Notes: a model not told the origin generated them from the sequence alone. DNA of 64,000 bases from Pyxidicoccus caerfyrddinensis (GCF_010894405.1 NZ_JAAIYA010000004.1:372001-436000), one strand, 5' to 3'; positions 17,228 to 26,716 are shown, counted from the stretch's first letter. Numbers and translations: made by a program.

Positions 17228-17866
17228 ATGACACAGCGACTCCTCTTGCTCGGTGCGACCGGCAACACCGGAACCCAAGTCCTCGACCTCGCGCTCGCTC
17301 GCGGGCACCAGGTGACGGCGTTCGTCCGCTCGCCTCAGAAAATCACCCGCCGCCACCCTGCCCTCGCCATCGTCCAGGGCGACCCATTGAGCGTGAATCA
17401 GCTCGCCCAGGCGCTTCCCGGGCATGACGCCGTCCTCTCCGCCATCGGCCCCTCGGGGCGAGAAGCGTTCCGGCCGAGCACGCTCCTGACCGAATGCGCG
17501 GCCAGCACGGTGGCGGCGATGGAGCGGGCGTCCGTCCATCGCCTCGTCATGGTCTCCGCGGCCCTGCTGTTCCCGGGAGGGGGCCTGCGCTTCGCCTTCT
17601 TCCGCAGGCTCATCCGGCACCATCTCCGAGACCTCGTCGCCGCCGAAACGGTGATTCGGGCCACGCCCTTCGACTGGACGCTCGCGCGGCCGCCACGGCT
17701 GATTTCGTCGCCGGAAGAGGCCTACCGGAGCGAGCGCGAACGGCTCCCCACCGGCGCGTGGTCGATGTCGTTCCGCGCGGTGGCGGCGTTCCTCCTCGAT
17801 TGCACCGAGCAGGGCACCCATGCGCGAGAGGTCGTCGGTCTCGCCCGGCGGGAGCAGGCGGCGTGA
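17228..17866 (+). CDS. NAD(P)-binding (NmrA/atypical SDR) protein, probable ECF41 partner
   Basis: The 212-residue protein has the dinucleotide-binding loop Gly9-Ala-Thr-Gly-Asn-Thr-Gly15 and the overall layout of NmrA-like or atypical short-chain dehydrogenase/epimerase proteins. It lies 55 bases upstream of, and in the same direction as, an ECF41-type sigma factor. ECF41 genes are characteristically linked to a COE gene (carboxymuconolactone decarboxylase, oxidoreductase or epimerase) that is also their main target, and this gene fits that role. The substrate is unknown. Confidence 0.75.
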   Translation: MTQRLLLLGATGNTGTQVLDLALARGHQVTAFVRSPQKITRRHPALAIVQGDPLSVNQLAQALPGHDAVLSAIGPSGREAFRPSTLLTECAASTVAAMERASVHRLVMVSAALLFPGGGLRFAFFRRLIRHHLRDLVAAETVIRATPFDWTLARPPRLISSPEEAYRSERERLPTGAWSMSFRAVAAFLLDCTEQGTHAREVVGLARREQAA

Positions 17867-17921
17867 ATCCCCTGTTGCCGCTCATCGTGCTCGACGTGCA
17901 TCGGGGCGTTAGGCTCTGCTG

Positions 17922-18848
17922 ATGGCAAGTCGCTCGTCACTGGCGCACCGCCTGGAGGCCTTCGAGTCGTCTCGCCACGAGCTCGTCGCGCTGGCGTACC
18001 GCATGCTCGGTGACCTCGGCCGCGCCGAGGACATGGTCCAGGAGGCCTGGCTGCGCTGGCAGGCCCACGAGGGCGACGTGGACTCGTCGCGGGCCTTCCT
18101 CGTCACCGTCGTCACCCGCCTCTGCTTGAACGAGCTCGGCTCCGCCCGGGCGCGCCGGGAGGAGAGCCGCCCCGACCGCCTGCCCGAGCCCGTCGACCTC
18201 GACGATGGCGGCCTCACCCGCATCGAGCGCCTGGAGCAGCTCTCCATGGCCTTCCTCGTCGCGCTCCAGCGCCTGACGCCCGCCGAGCGGGCCGTCCTGC
18301 TGCTCCACGACGTCTTCGATTTCGGCCATCAGGAAATCGCCGGGCTCGTCGGCAACAGCACGGCGGCATGCCGCAAGCTGCTCGAGCGCGCGCGCCAGAG
18401 CCTGGCGACCGAGCGGCGGATGCAGTCCGCCTCGCGGGAGGAGCATCGTCGTCTGCTCGAGGCCTTCCTGAAGGCCGCGTCGGGCGGTGACCTCCAGGGG
18501 GTGGTTCAGCTCCTCGCCGAGAATGCCACCCTGGTGACCGACGGCGGGCCCGAGGGGCGCCGTTTCGCCGGCCAGCGCAACCTCCCGCAACCCCTGGAGG
18601 GAGCCGCGCGCATCGCGGCCTTCATCGTCGCGACCACGCAGCGCACCGCGGGCGTCCTGCGGGTGGAAGAGCACCTGCTGAACGGACAGCCGGCCGCCGT
18701 GTTCTGGAATGGCGAGCAGCCCTTCGCGGCGCTGCTGCTCGCGGTCGCCGACGAAAAGGTCCAGCGTGTGTATTTCCACGCCGACCTGCACCGGCTGAGC
18801 CGTCTCGGGCGCCAGGTCGACACGGGCTTCGACCTGGCGCGTCCGTAA
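17922..18848 (+). CDS. ECF41-type RNA polymerase sigma factor with SnoaL-like C-terminal domain
   Basis: The 308-residue protein has sigma region 2 (about 10-75, with Tyr-Arg-Met-Leu-Gly and Ala-Glu-Asp-Met-Val-Gln), region 4 (about 105-160) and a C-terminal SnoaL-like domain (about 175-300). The linker carries Arg-Leu-Pro-Glu-Pro (86-90), corresponding to the WLPEP motif of ECF41 factors, and the C-terminal domain carries Asp-Gly-Gly (207-209), the remnant of the DGGGK motif. In that group the fused domain replaces an anti-sigma factor and controls activity from within. No separate anti-sigma gene is present, which agrees. The upstream NAD(P)-binding gene is the likely target. Confidence 0.85.
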   Translation: MASRSSLAHRLEAFESSRHELVALAYRMLGDLGRAEDMVQEAWLRWQAHEGDVDSSRAFLVTVVTRLCLNELGSARARREESRPDRLPEPVDLDDGGLTRIERLEQLSMAFLVALQRLTPAERAVLLLHDVFDFGHQEIAGLVGNSTAACRKLLERARQSLATERRMQSASREEHRRLLEAFLKAASGGDLQGVVQLLAENATLVTDGGPEGRRFAGQRNLPQPLEGAARIAAFIVATTQRTAGVLRVEEHLLNGQPAAVFWNGEQPFAALLLAVADEKVQRVYFHADLHRLSRLGRQVDTGFDLARP

Positions 18849-18859
18849 CCTTCGCGCGT

Positions 18860-20695
18860 CTACTGCACCAACCGGCGGATGTCGCCGCAGGCGATGTAGG
18901 AGCTGCCATTGGCCATGGTGATGATTTCATCCACCACGTAGAGGACGTTCTCCTCGCGGATGTCGCGCGGGAAGCGGATGTTGAGGTCCGGATCGTACCC
19001 GTCCGACACCACGCGGGCGCGCAGCTTGCTGCCCTCCTTGATGCACTGGATGACCACGCCCGTGCCCACGCTGGTCGTCGTGGGCAGGTCCGCCGCCGAG
19101 CTCGCCGTCACCTTCGAGGCCGTGGGCTTGCCCTTCTTCGCCGGGTCCGCATCCTGCTTCCGTGCCGTCCGCCCCTGCCCCGGTACCCCCAGGCGCTTGA
19201 TGTCGCCCACCACGCGGTAGAAGGTGCCGTCTCCGGACGTCTCCAGCTTCGCCACCACGTAGCGCACGCCCTCTTCGCGCACGCTCCGGGGGAACTGCAC
19301 GTTGAAGCTCGAGTCATACCCCGCGGAGACGGTGTGCACGCGCAGCTTGCCGCCCTCGCGCACGCACTCCAGCACGATGCCACTGCCCGCGTCGCTCACC
19401 GCGTCCAGGCTGTCCGCCGAGCCTCCCGCCGTTCCGCGCAGCGCCAGGTCTCCACGGCTGCGCGTGCCCGCCTGATACGACTGGTCCCTCAGCTCCTTGC
19501 GAATCACGGCATCGTACGTGCGCGACTCCAGTCGCTGCGCGTAGTGCGCCAGCTGCTCCACCTCCTCGGAGATTTCGTACGACGCCTTGTCCAGGAGGAG
19601 TGACACCTCGGAGATGACCTCGCGCAGACGCTTGGAGGCCGACGCCAGCTCCCCCTTGTCCGCCAGCTCGATGACCTGGTCCTTCGCGCGCGCGATGCGC
19701 AGGCGGCTCGTCTGGGTCAGCACGTTCTGGTCCACCAGCACCGCCGCCGACTCCGCGGCCGGGGCCAGCTGCGCGAGGATGGGCACCTCGCCCTTCAGCT
19801 CGCGCACCTTCCCGTCCACCACCACCTGCGCCCGGAAGACCAGCGTGGCCAGCGTCACCGGCCCGGCCGCCGACGGCGCCGACACCGACAGCTCCGCCGC
19901 GAGCTGCCGCGGCTCCGTGGCGTAGACGTCCCCCAGCCCCACCGCCACCTCCTGGCCCCGCGCTTCGAAGCGGTAGCGGTTGAGCACGCTCGCCACCTTC
20001 ACCGTGGCCGCGGGCTTGAGCACCACCTCCAGGTTCTGCGCCACCAGCGAGCCCAGGCCCTCCATCTCGATGCCGAACACCCCCGCGGCGTCCTCGGGCG
20101 ACTGGATGTAATAGAAGTGCCCCTCGCCGGCATTGGCCATGCCGATGAGCAGGTCCTCGTTGAAGTTGGCGCCAAAGCCCAGCGTCGTGGTGACGATGCC
20201 CGCGTTGGACTTCTCCCGCGCCATCTCGGTGAGCTGGCCCGCGTCCCGGATGCCCGCGTTGGCCTGCCCATCCGTGAGCAGCAGCACGCGGTTGATGCGC
20301 TCCTGGGACAGCTGGCTGTTCACGTGCTCCACGCCCTTGAGCCACCCGCCGCTCAGGTTGGTGCAGCCGCCCGCGCTGACCTTGGAGAGCACATTGCCGA
20401 TGGCCGCCTTGTCCGTCACCTTCACCGGGGCGAGCACCGTGGCCACCGTGTCGTCATAGGTGACAATGGACAGCGAGTCCTCGGGGCCCATGCGCTCCAC
20501 CAGCTCGCGCGAGGCGTCGAGGGCGTTCTTCAGCGGCGCACCCGCCATGGAACCCGAGCGGTCGATGACGAGCCCCAGGTTGAGCGAGCGCCGCGTGGAT
20601 GCCGCGCCCTCCGCCGAGAACGTCACCAGCAGATCGACCTTGGACGACGTCCCCATGGGGAGCACGGGGCGGCTGAGCGTATAGGTAGCCTTCAA
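18860..20695 (-). CDS. VWA-domain protein with duplicated C-terminal beta domain
   Basis: This 611-residue protein begins at a TTG (20695) preceded by AAAGG; an ATG at codon 14 is the alternative. Residues 40-215 form a von Willebrand A domain with an intact MIDAS motif Asp45-x-Ser-x-Ser49. The middle is beta-rich, then helical. The C-terminus holds two copies of a 67-69-residue domain (about 436-502 and 543-611), each with Cys-x-x-Glu-Gly-x-Lys-Leu-Arg, Gly-Tyr-Asp, an Asn-x-x-Phe-Pro-Arg motif and Arg-Glu-Glu, joined by a Lys-rich linker. No signal peptide is evident, so it is probably cytosolic. VWA proteins usually act as metal-dependent scaffolds. The tail-repeat function is not known to me. 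Confidence 0.8.
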   Translation of the reverse strand: MKATYTLSRPVLPMGTSSKVDLLVTFSAEGAASTRRSLNLGLVIDRSGSMAGAPLKNALDASRELVERMGPEDSLSIVTYDDTVATVLAPVKVTDKAAIGNVLSKVSAGGCTNLSGGWLKGVEHVNSQLSQERINRVLLLTDGQANAGIRDAGQLTEMAREKSNAGIVTTTLGFGANFNEDLLIGMANAGEGHFYYIQSPEDAAGVFGIEMEGLGSLVAQNLEVVLKPAATVKVASVLNRYRFEARGQEVAVGLGDVYATEPRQLAAELSVSAPSAAGPVTLATLVFRAQVVVDGKVRELKGEVPILAQLAPAAESAAVLVDQNVLTQTSRLRIARAKDQVIELADKGELASASKRLREVISEVSLLLDKASYEISEEVEQLAHYAQRLESRTYDAVIRKELRDQSYQAGTRSRGDLALRGTAGGSADSLDAVSDAGSGIVLECVREGGKLRVHTVSAGYDSSFNVQFPRSVREEGVRYVVAKLETSGDGTFYRVVGDIKRLGVPGQGRTARKQDADPAKKGKPTASKVTASSAADLPTTTSVGTGVVIQCIKEGSKLRARVVSDGYDPDLNIRFPRDIREENVLYVVDEIITMANGSSYIACGDIRRLVQ

Positions 20696-20771
20696 GTCAG
20701 AGCCTTTCGCAAGGAACGAAGAGGAGCCTATGCCACTCCCCTGTCAGAATACGAAGCTTGCGCTCACGTCA

Positions 20772-20786
20772 TGAATCGTTGATTCA
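20772..20786. promoter_or_regulatory. Small palindrome in divergent promoter region
   Basis: TGAATC-gtt-GATTCA is a perfect 6+6 inverted repeat in the 135-bp region between the VWA gene and the divergent Cys-repeat protein gene, 45 bases before the latter's ATG. Its position suits an operator, but no regulator is indicated. Confidence 0.35.
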
Positions 20787-20830
20787 CCCGACCGCTCCAT
20801 CGAGCGCACCACCCATCGAGCACTGACTGC

Positions 20831-21832
20831 ATGTTGATTTCTCGGTTGTTGAGTATCTGTTTGGGAGTCTTCGTCCTCCTGTCCAGCACTGTCTCGGCGG
20901 CTGCTCCCGAGCCCGGCTACATCCACTTCGAGGGGCTCGCCGCCTACGAGTCCAACGGTCAGCTCGTCCTCGACTACAAGGTCCAGGAGCGGAGCTGGGA
21001 GTGGATGAAGGGCCGCCGGGTCCAGCCCGAGCTGGTGCTCAAGATTCAAGGGAAGCGTGGGACGAGCCTCCGGGCCGCGCTGCGCAAGGGCCAGGACCGG
21101 CTGAGCTTCCCGCTCCCGTGGAACGAGGGCACATCCGAGCTCCAGGTCCGCGTGGGCGGCGGCAATGACCAGCATCGGCTGGAGTGGATGAAGCTGCACG
21201 ACGTGGAAATCACCGAGCTCACCCTGCGCGTGAGCCGCAACGCTCCGCCGCCCCAGTCCAATCCCCAGCCTCCGCCGCCCCAGCCCAATCCCCCGCCCCC
21301 GCCGCCCCAGCCCTATCCGCAGCCTTCACCGCCCCAACAGCCGCCGCCTCCGCGGCAGAACTGGGCCTCGGTGCCCTCGGTGATGCAGGCCTGTGGGCGG
21401 ACCTTCGACGGCCAGCAGAACGAAGTGGCCTGCCTCGATGTGGTCTCCGCCTTCACCTACGACCCGACCTCCGTCATCCAGGCCTGTGACACGAGCATGG
21501 AGGGAGACGTCAACGAGCTGGATTGCGTCCGCGTCGCCGCCAAGGTGTCCCGGGCGCCCTCCGCCGCGCTGGCGGCATGTGAGCAGGCCATGGATGGAGA
21601 CACCGCGGAGCTGGAGTGCTTCTACTCGGCGGTGAAGTCCAGCTACGAGCCCGCCAATGCCATCCGCACCTGCGCGGAGGTCTTCGAGAGTGACGAGCCG
21701 GAGCTGGAGTGCGTGCGTCTGGCGGTCACCGTCGACCAGGACCCTTCGAGCCTGATGCGGACCTGCGACCAGGCGATGAGCGGCGACGAGGCGGAGTTCG
21801 AATGCCTCCAGCGGAGCCTTCGCCGCCGCTGA
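20831..21832 (+). CDS. Exported protein with Pro-rich linker and five 31-residue Cys-pair repeats
   Basis: The 333-residue protein has a signal peptide (about 1-23), a beta-rich domain (25-135), a Pro/Gln-rich linker (about 138-176) and a C-terminal array (184-333). The array consists of four complete 31-residue repeats plus a 26-residue terminal copy. Each has the pattern hydrophobic-x-x-(Ala/Thr)-Cys-x12-Cys, an acidic turn (Asp/Ser-Gly-Asp) between the cysteines, and usually a Pro at the repeat boundary. The predicted form is a helical hairpin per repeat, each perhaps locked by a disulfide in the periplasm. I recognise no family. It lies divergent from the VWA gene and converges on an AraC gene only 28 bases away. 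Confidence 0.75.
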   Translation: MLISRLLSICLGVFVLLSSTVSAAAPEPGYIHFEGLAAYESNGQLVLDYKVQERSWEWMKGRRVQPELVLKIQGKRGTSLRAALRKGQDRLSFPLPWNEGTSELQVRVGGGNDQHRLEWMKLHDVEITELTLRVSRNAPPPQSNPQPPPPQPNPPPPPPQPYPQPSPPQQPPPPRQNWASVPSVMQACGRTFDGQQNEVACLDVVSAFTYDPTSVIQACDTSMEGDVNELDCVRVAAKVSRAPSAALAACEQAMDGDTAELECFYSAVKSSYEPANAIRTCAEVFESDEPELECVRLAVTVDQDPSSLMRTCDQAMSGDEAEFECLQRSLRRR

Positions 21833-21860
21833 GCCATTACAAAACAAAGGTGCGGCCGGG

Positions 21861-22673
21861 TCAGGGGGAGAGCACGATGAAGCGGGTCCCCGCCGAGACG
21901 AGCGCGGACGGAGGCAGGCCGAACATCGTGCGGAAGGCCGTGCTGAAGTGGGCGGCGCTGGAGAAGCCGGCGGTATGGGCGGCCTCGGTCAGTGTTCCGC
22001 CACCGGCGAGCGCGCGGGCCGCGACTCGCATGCGGACCCAGGTCCGGTAGCGCCGGAACGGCACGCCCGTCACCTCCCGGATGAGGTGCTGGGCCCGGGA
22101 CACGGACAGCCCCAGGCCGGCGGCCACCCGGTCGAGCCGGCACTCAGCGGCATCCAGCCCCTCCACCACCGGCTCCAGCTTCCGGAGCGCCGCCGTGATT
22201 CTCCGGTCCGCACGCGTCCTCGTCGGCTCCACCAGGCCGCCGAGGACGTCCAGGACCTGCCGTCCCGCCGCCGGCTTCGCCGCCCTCACGCGCAGCAGGG
22301 CGGCGACGGCCTCCTCCGTGCCGGCATGCTCGAGTGACACCCCGCTCCGCGTGCGCTGGCGCCACCCCGGCCCCCCGGTGACGGCGACGTCCACCGGGTC
22401 CAGGTAGAGAAAGGCGATGGCACCGATCCCGGCCGTCAGCTGGTGCCTCGTGTTGGCGGGGATGAGAGCGGAGCGGGCTTCTCGCTGGCTGCTTCCGGTC
22501 GCCAGGCGGAAGGGCTCGCCCAGGCTGAGCGCGACACAGGCCACCGCGTTCCGGTGCGGCGCGAGGCGCAGCGACGGGCCGACATACGCGGAGCGCGCCG
22601 AGGCCAGGAAGACCACCGGCGCCGCCGTAGCCGGTTCTTGAAAGCGGAGGCGTGCGGCGATGCCGTAGGACAT
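21861..22673 (-). CDS. AraC-family transcriptional regulator
   Basis: The 270-residue protein has a variable N-terminal sensing part (about 1-130) and a C-terminal AraC/XylS DNA-binding domain (about 165-260), recognisable from Leu-Gly-Leu-Ser-Val-Ser-Arg-Ala-Gln, then Phe-Arg-Arg-Tyr-Arg and the final Ala-Gly-Phe-Ser-Ser-Ala-Ala-His-Phe-Ser block. The ATG at 22673 was chosen; the longer frame overlaps the divergent gene. The starts of the two divergent genes are only 30 bases apart, so their control regions must overlap coding DNA, and the regulator very likely controls the neighbour. Confidence 0.8.
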   Translation of the reverse strand: MSYGIAARLRFQEPATAAPVVFLASARSAYVGPSLRLAPHRNAVACVALSLGEPFRLATGSSQREARSALIPANTRHQLTAGIGAIAFLYLDPVDVAVTGGPGWRQRTRSGVSLEHAGTEEAVAALLRVRAAKPAAGRQVLDVLGGLVEPTRTRADRRITAALRKLEPVVEGLDAAECRLDRVAAGLGLSVSRAQHLIREVTGVPFRRYRTWVRMRVAARALAGGGTLTEAAHTAGFSSAAHFSTAFRTMFGLPPSALVSAGTRFIVLSP

Positions 22674-22703
22674 GGGCTCCACCACGCACGAGGAAGCTAC
22701 GAC

Positions 22704-23078
22704 ATGGACATCAAGGCGCTGGCCGCGACACTGCTGCTGCTGGCCGTGGGCGCTGTGAATCTCATCCCCGGCATCGTCGCACTGCTGCCGGACCGGACGG
22801 TAATCCTGTACGGCATCGGGGTCGACGATGGCGCCATGGCCCTGTTGATGCGCCACCGGGCCGTCCTGCTCGCCTGTGTCGGCGTGGGCCTGGGAGTCGC
22901 CGCCTTCGTTCCCTCCGTGCGGCATCCGGCCCTGGCCTTCGCCGCCATCAGCAAGCTGAGCTTCCTGGCGCTGTACGTGATGACGCCCGGGCTCACCCTG
23001 GAACTCCGGCGGGTGGCGGCGACGGACGTCGTGGCACTGGCGCTGCTGGCCGTCGCCGCGCTGCTGGCTGCTGGCTAA
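22704..23078 (+). CDS. Small integral membrane protein
   Basis: The 124-residue protein is almost entirely hydrophobic with four predicted transmembrane helices (about 4-27, 47-70, 75-95, 100-123). AGGAAG lies 9 bases before the ATG. No catalytic motif is visible and the family is not recognised. It is divergent from the AraC gene 30 bases away and is probably its target. It ends 12 bases before the converging caspase-WD40 gene. Confidence 0.65.
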   Translation: MDIKALAATLLLLAVGAVNLIPGIVALLPDRTVILYGIGVDDGAMALLMRHRAVLLACVGVGLGVAAFVPSVRHPALAFAAISKLSFLALYVMTPGLTLELRRVAATDVVALALLAVAALLAAG

Positions 23079-23090
23079 CTACTGCCCGCT

Positions 23091-24947
23091 TCACCGCTTT
23101 CGTCGGCGGGATGCAGTGCCAGACGGCTTGCGCGTCTTCGTCTTCGCCGCGTGGGACTCTCGCGCATCGAAGACGAAGACACTCCCATCCGCGCACCCCA
23201 CGAGGATGCTGTTTCCATCCGCGGAGAACGCCGCGGCTGTGACGTCCATGGAGGGCTGCTCGAACACCGTGAGGGGCGCGCCGCTGGAGGCATTCCAGAG
23301 GCGCGCGGTGCCGTCACGGCTGCCGGTGAGCAGGCGCCGGCCATCCGGAGAGAAGGCCACCGCCGTCACCTCGCGGGAGTGCCCCTCTAGCGAGAAGGCG
23401 CACTCACCCGTCCGGGTGTTCCAGACGCGGGGGACCGTCAAGCGATTATCCGGCGTCAACGGGTCGCCTCCTCCTCCCCCGCCCGCCAGCCACCGTCCAT
23501 CCGGCGAGAAGGCCAATCTCCGGAACGAACCGGCGGCCCGTTTGGGCACAGGAAGGTCCCTGAGAAGTTCCTTGGTGCGGACGTCCCGGAGCAACACCTT
23601 TCCTTCGGTTCCCGCCGTGGCCACGAGATTCCCATCCCGGCTGAACACGGTGCAGACCACGTGCCCCTTGTGCCCCATGAGCGCCACCTCCCAGTCGGAG
23701 CGCTCCAGGTTCCAGAGGAGGGCGTCACACCCCATGCTCAAGGCGACGTAGCGGCCGTCCGCGCTGAAGGCCACGGAGAAGACGGGGAGTCCCTGCGCGG
23801 GAAATTCGACGGCGGGCTTGTCCGTGCCCACGCGCCACAGTGCGGCCAGGCCGTCCCCGTCCTCCCACACCGTCGCGATGGCCGTGCCATCTGGAGCGAG
23901 GGCAGCGGCTACCACAGGCCATGCGTGGGGATACGGATTGCCGTACGGCTTGCCCGTCTTCGCATCCCAGAGCAGCACCGTGCCGTCCTCGCTCGCAGTC
24001 ATCCAGCGGGAGCCGTTGCTCGACGCGACGATGTCCCGGACCATGCCCGTATGGCCCTCGAGCTGGCGGACCTGTCCGCTCTCGAGCGCTTCCGGGGACG
24101 TGAGCTGGGAGCGGTCGGCAATCGCCAGGTCCGCGTCACACACCTCCATCTCAGGAACCTGGAGTGGCTCGATTTCGTCACCCTCCCCCTGCCACCGCGC
24201 CCTCAGCTTCTCGGTGACGTAGGTCGCCAACCTGCCCGTGGTGACCAACTGCGTCGTCGGGTCCACGGCCTGCTTCCGGAGCCCCTCCAACACGAAGTAC
24301 GTGAAGGCGCCATGTCCGAGGCTGTCGGGCTCGTTGGCAATCTGCCCGTCGCTGCAGCTGGCGAGCACCACGATGCCCTGTGCATTCAGATAGGCGCCGC
24401 GCATGAACCCCGTATGGACATCCTTGTCGGGGACCGCGCGTCCAGTCTCACCGCTCTGGCAGGCATCCAGCAGCAGCACCAGCCGGCGGGAGCGTCCCTC
24501 CAGCATCAGCTGCTTCACCTCCTCCACGGAGAGCGCCTGGGCATATGCGCCCTGCTTCCAGTGCGTGTCGGCCAGCAGGAGCAGGGTCTGCCCGTCCTTC
24601 AGCTTGCCATGGCAGGAGAAGTGGACGAGGACGAGGTCCTCGGGCTTTGCCTTGCGAACGAGCGCCCGGAGCTCGCGGACCACGTTCTCGCGCGTGGGCT
24701 GCTTCGCCGCCTCGTTCCCGTCCTGGAGCGTCTGGACGCGGTAGCTGTAGGCGCCCAGCACCTTCTCGAGCTGCCGGACATCGTTGACTGCGTACTTGAG
24801 CGGGGGCAGCGAGCGATGATTGTACTTGTTGACGCCAATCAGCAGCGCATGGCGTCGCGCGACGGGCCCCAGGAAGGTCTCGACCTCGCCCTCCTCCAGG
24901 TCCTCGAAGGGATTGTCTGCCGCGCGGGCGGTGGTAGGTCGACTCAT
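23091..24947 (-). CDS. Caspase-like (peptidase C14) protease fused to a seven-bladed WD40 propeller
   Basis: The 618-residue protein has a caspase-like domain (about 33-250) with the catalytic dyad His113 (Phe-Ser-Cys-His-Gly) and Cys163 (Leu-Asp-Ala-Cys-Gln-Ser-Gly), both intact. It is followed by seven WD40 repeats (about 290-600), exactly one propeller, and a basic tail rich in Lys and Arg. No signal peptide or membrane segment is seen, so it should be cytosolic. Bacterial proteases of this type are proposed effectors of regulated cell death or defence, with the propeller sensing a partner. Its ATG overlaps the stop of the FHA-sigma-54 activator gene (ATGA), giving tight translational coupling at the end of a four-gene operon. 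Confidence 0.88.
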   Translation of the reverse strand: MSRPTTARAADNPFEDLEEGEVETFLGPVARRHALLIGVNKYNHRSLPPLKYAVNDVRQLEKVLGAYSYRVQTLQDGNEAAKQPTRENVVRELRALVRKAKPEDLVLVHFSCHGKLKDGQTLLLLADTHWKQGAYAQALSVEEVKQLMLEGRSRRLVLLLDACQSGETGRAVPDKDVHTGFMRGAYLNAQGIVVLASCSDGQIANEPDSLGHGAFTYFVLEGLRKQAVDPTTQLVTTGRLATYVTEKLRARWQGEGDEIEPLQVPEMEVCDADLAIADRSQLTSPEALESGQVRQLEGHTGMVRDIVASSNGSRWMTASEDGTVLLWDAKTGKPYGNPYPHAWPVVAAALAPDGTAIATVWEDGDGLAALWRVGTDKPAVEFPAQGLPVFSVAFSADGRYVALSMGCDALLWNLERSDWEVALMGHKGHVVCTVFSRDGNLVATAGTEGKVLLRDVRTKELLRDLPVPKRAAGSFRRLAFSPDGRWLAGGGGGGDPLTPDNRLTVPRVWNTRTGECAFSLEGHSREVTAVAFSPDGRRLLTGSRDGTARLWNASSGAPLTVFEQPSMDVTAAAFSADGNSILVGCADGSVFVFDARESHAAKTKTRKPSGTASRRRKR

Positions 24948-26308
24948 GGCGTGCGCGCTCCCCTGCCCCCGCCGTCGGGGCGGAAGGCCTTCACGTCGAG
25001 ACGGTGGTACTCAATCCAGCGGTAGACCTGCTTGCGCGAGCGTGACATGGCCCGCGCGACGTCGGCCACCACGCCCCGGTGCTGCCGCAGCAGCTCCTCG
25101 AGCCGGGCCCTGTCGGGCGGAGGCTCCGGCGCTTCTTCATCCCGAGCGTCCGAGAGTTCCTCGGCCACAACGGGAGCTGCGGACTCCGCTCCGAGACTCG
25201 AAGGAGGCGTGAGCCGCCCCTCGACCAGCGCCAGCCCGTAGGGGCCGGCCCCGCCCTGGATGCGGAAGAGCTTCGCCAGCGCGAGCAACTCGCGCACGTT
25301 GAACGGCCACTCATACAACAGCAGCCGATCCACCAGCTCCGCCTCCAGCCTCGGCGCTGGTGCCCCGAGCGCGTGGGCCAGCAGCAGCGGCACGTCCTCG
25401 CGGCGCTCTCGCAGGGGCGGCAGGTGAACGGGAAACTCGGCCAGGCGCGCGTAGAGGTCTCCCCGGAACGACTGCCCGGCCACCGCCGCGCGCAAATCCT
25501 TGTGGGTGGCGGCGACGATGCGCACGTCGCACGGCTGGGGCGTGGTGCCTCCCACCGGGAGCACCGCACGCTCCTGGACGGCCCGCAGGAGCTTGGGCTG
25601 CAAGGCCGCGGGCAGGTCGCCCACCTCGTCCAGGAAGAGCGTGCCACCGTCGGCGGCGCGGAACAGGCCCGGGCGCGCCACAGCCCCGGTGAAGGCGCCC
25701 GCCAACTGTCCGAAGAGCTGGCTCTCGGCCAGGCTCTCGGTGATGGCGCTGCAGTTCACGGGCACGAAGGCCCCCTTGCGCCCGGACATTTGATGCAGCG
25801 CCCGCGCGGCCACCTCCTTGCCGCAGCCGGTCTCCCCCAGCAGCAGCACGGTGGCGTCGCTCGGAGCCACCTGGGCGAGAACGGCGCGCAGGCGGCGCGC
25901 GGCCACCGAAGTCCCGAGCAGCTCGGGCACCGGCGCGTCCCCGAGCCCCTCGGGCTCCACGCGGACCACCAGGAGCGAGTCCCCCACGGAGATGACGTCG
26001 CCATCCACCAGGGGCGACTCGGTGACGCGCTTGCCATTGACGCAGGTGCCGTTGCTGCTGCCCTCGTCCACGAGACGCAGACCGCCCAGGGGGCTCCGGT
26101 GGACGCTGGCGTGTCGGCGTGAGAGCCGGGGGTCTTCCGGCAGGCAGATGCCCTGCTCCACCTCCCGGCCGATGAACAGCCCGTCGCGGCCGGGAGTGTA
26201 GCGCCGGGGCGGCACCAGCAACTCCTTGCCCGAGAAGACCAGCACCAGGGAGGCGGTAGCCGGCGGCCGGGAGACGCGGACGGGCGGCTTCTTCTCGGTG
26301 GTGTTCAT
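24944..26308 (-). CDS. FHA-domain sigma-54-dependent transcriptional activator
   Basis: The 454-residue protein has an FHA domain (about 32-118, with Ser-Arg-Arg-His at 63-66 and Ser-Ser-Asn-Gly at 84-87), an AAA+ domain with Walker A Gly-Glu-Thr-Gly-Cys-Gly-Lys-Glu (158-165), an intact GAFTGA loop (204-209) and Walker B Leu-Phe-Leu-Asp-Glu (224-228), and a short Fis-type helix-turn-helix near 405-440. FHA domains bind phosphothreonine, so the kinase encoded upstream in the same operon is its obvious input. Output is activation of sigma-54 promoters, targets unknown. It starts 6 bases after the stop of the 133-residue gene and overlaps the caspase gene by 4 bases. Confidence 0.88.
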   Translation of the reverse strand: MNTTEKKPPVRVSRPPATASLVLVFSGKELLVPPRRYTPGRDGLFIGREVEQGICLPEDPRLSRRHASVHRSPLGGLRLVDEGSSNGTCVNGKRVTESPLVDGDVISVGDSLLVVRVEPEGLGDAPVPELLGTSVAARRLRAVLAQVAPSDATVLLLGETGCGKEVAARALHQMSGRKGAFVPVNCSAITESLAESQLFGQLAGAFTGAVARPGLFRAADGGTLFLDEVGDLPAALQPKLLRAVQERAVLPVGGTTPQPCDVRIVAATHKDLRAAVAGQSFRGDLYARLAEFPVHLPPLRERREDVPLLLAHALGAPAPRLEAELVDRLLLYEWPFNVRELLALAKLFRIQGGAGPYGLALVEGRLTPPSSLGAESAAPVVAEELSDARDEEAPEPPPDRARLEELLRQHRGVVADVARAMSRSRKQVYRWIEYHRLDVKAFRPDGGGRGARTP

Positions 26309-26314
26309 GTCAGG

Positions 26315-26716
26315 TCAGGTGATGGGGCGCTCGGTCGGGTCCGGTGGAGGCTCCCGGCCTCCGATGAGCTCCGCCAGCTTCGCCCGAGTGAGGACGCTCT
26401 TGGTGGCCACGACGTGGATGGAGCCCTTGGAGCCATTGTGCAGGAAGGCGCCCTCCTGGGGCAGCCGAACCACGCTCCCGGCCTTGACGCCGAGCTGCTT
26501 GATGGCAGCCATCAACGCAATCCGGACGACGCGGGACTTCGCGTCCATCGACAGCACGTACACGAGCGCCCGGTCCTTGGGGAGCGCGCCCTCCACCGCG
26601 TAGTAGGTGCGCTCCCCCAGGTTTTTGGCCTTACCCGGCTCCATGCGCAGGAGACGTCCCTTCGCCCCCAGGTACTCGATTGCCCATTGAAGCTTCTTCG
26701 GTTCGTCGCTCTTCAT
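26315..26716 (-). CDS. Conserved-looking small protein of unknown function in the kinase/caspase operon
   Basis: The 133-residue protein begins at an ATG with a very strong GGAGGGGG ribosome-binding site. It is soluble and basic at the N-terminus, with alternating short helices and strands and no Cys motif, membrane segment or known signature. Its stop lies 6 bases before the FHA activator start and its start lies 63 bases after the FGE-domain stop, so it is part of the same unit. It may be an adaptor or a substrate of the kinase, which is a guess from position. No family is recognised. Confidence 0.6.
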   Translation of the reverse strand: MKSDEPKKLQWAIEYLGAKGRLLRMEPGKAKNLGERTYYAVEGALPKDRALVYVLSMDAKSRVVRIALMAAIKQLGVKAGSVVRLPQEGAFLHNGSKGSIHVVATKSVLTRAKLAELIGGREPPPDPTERPIT

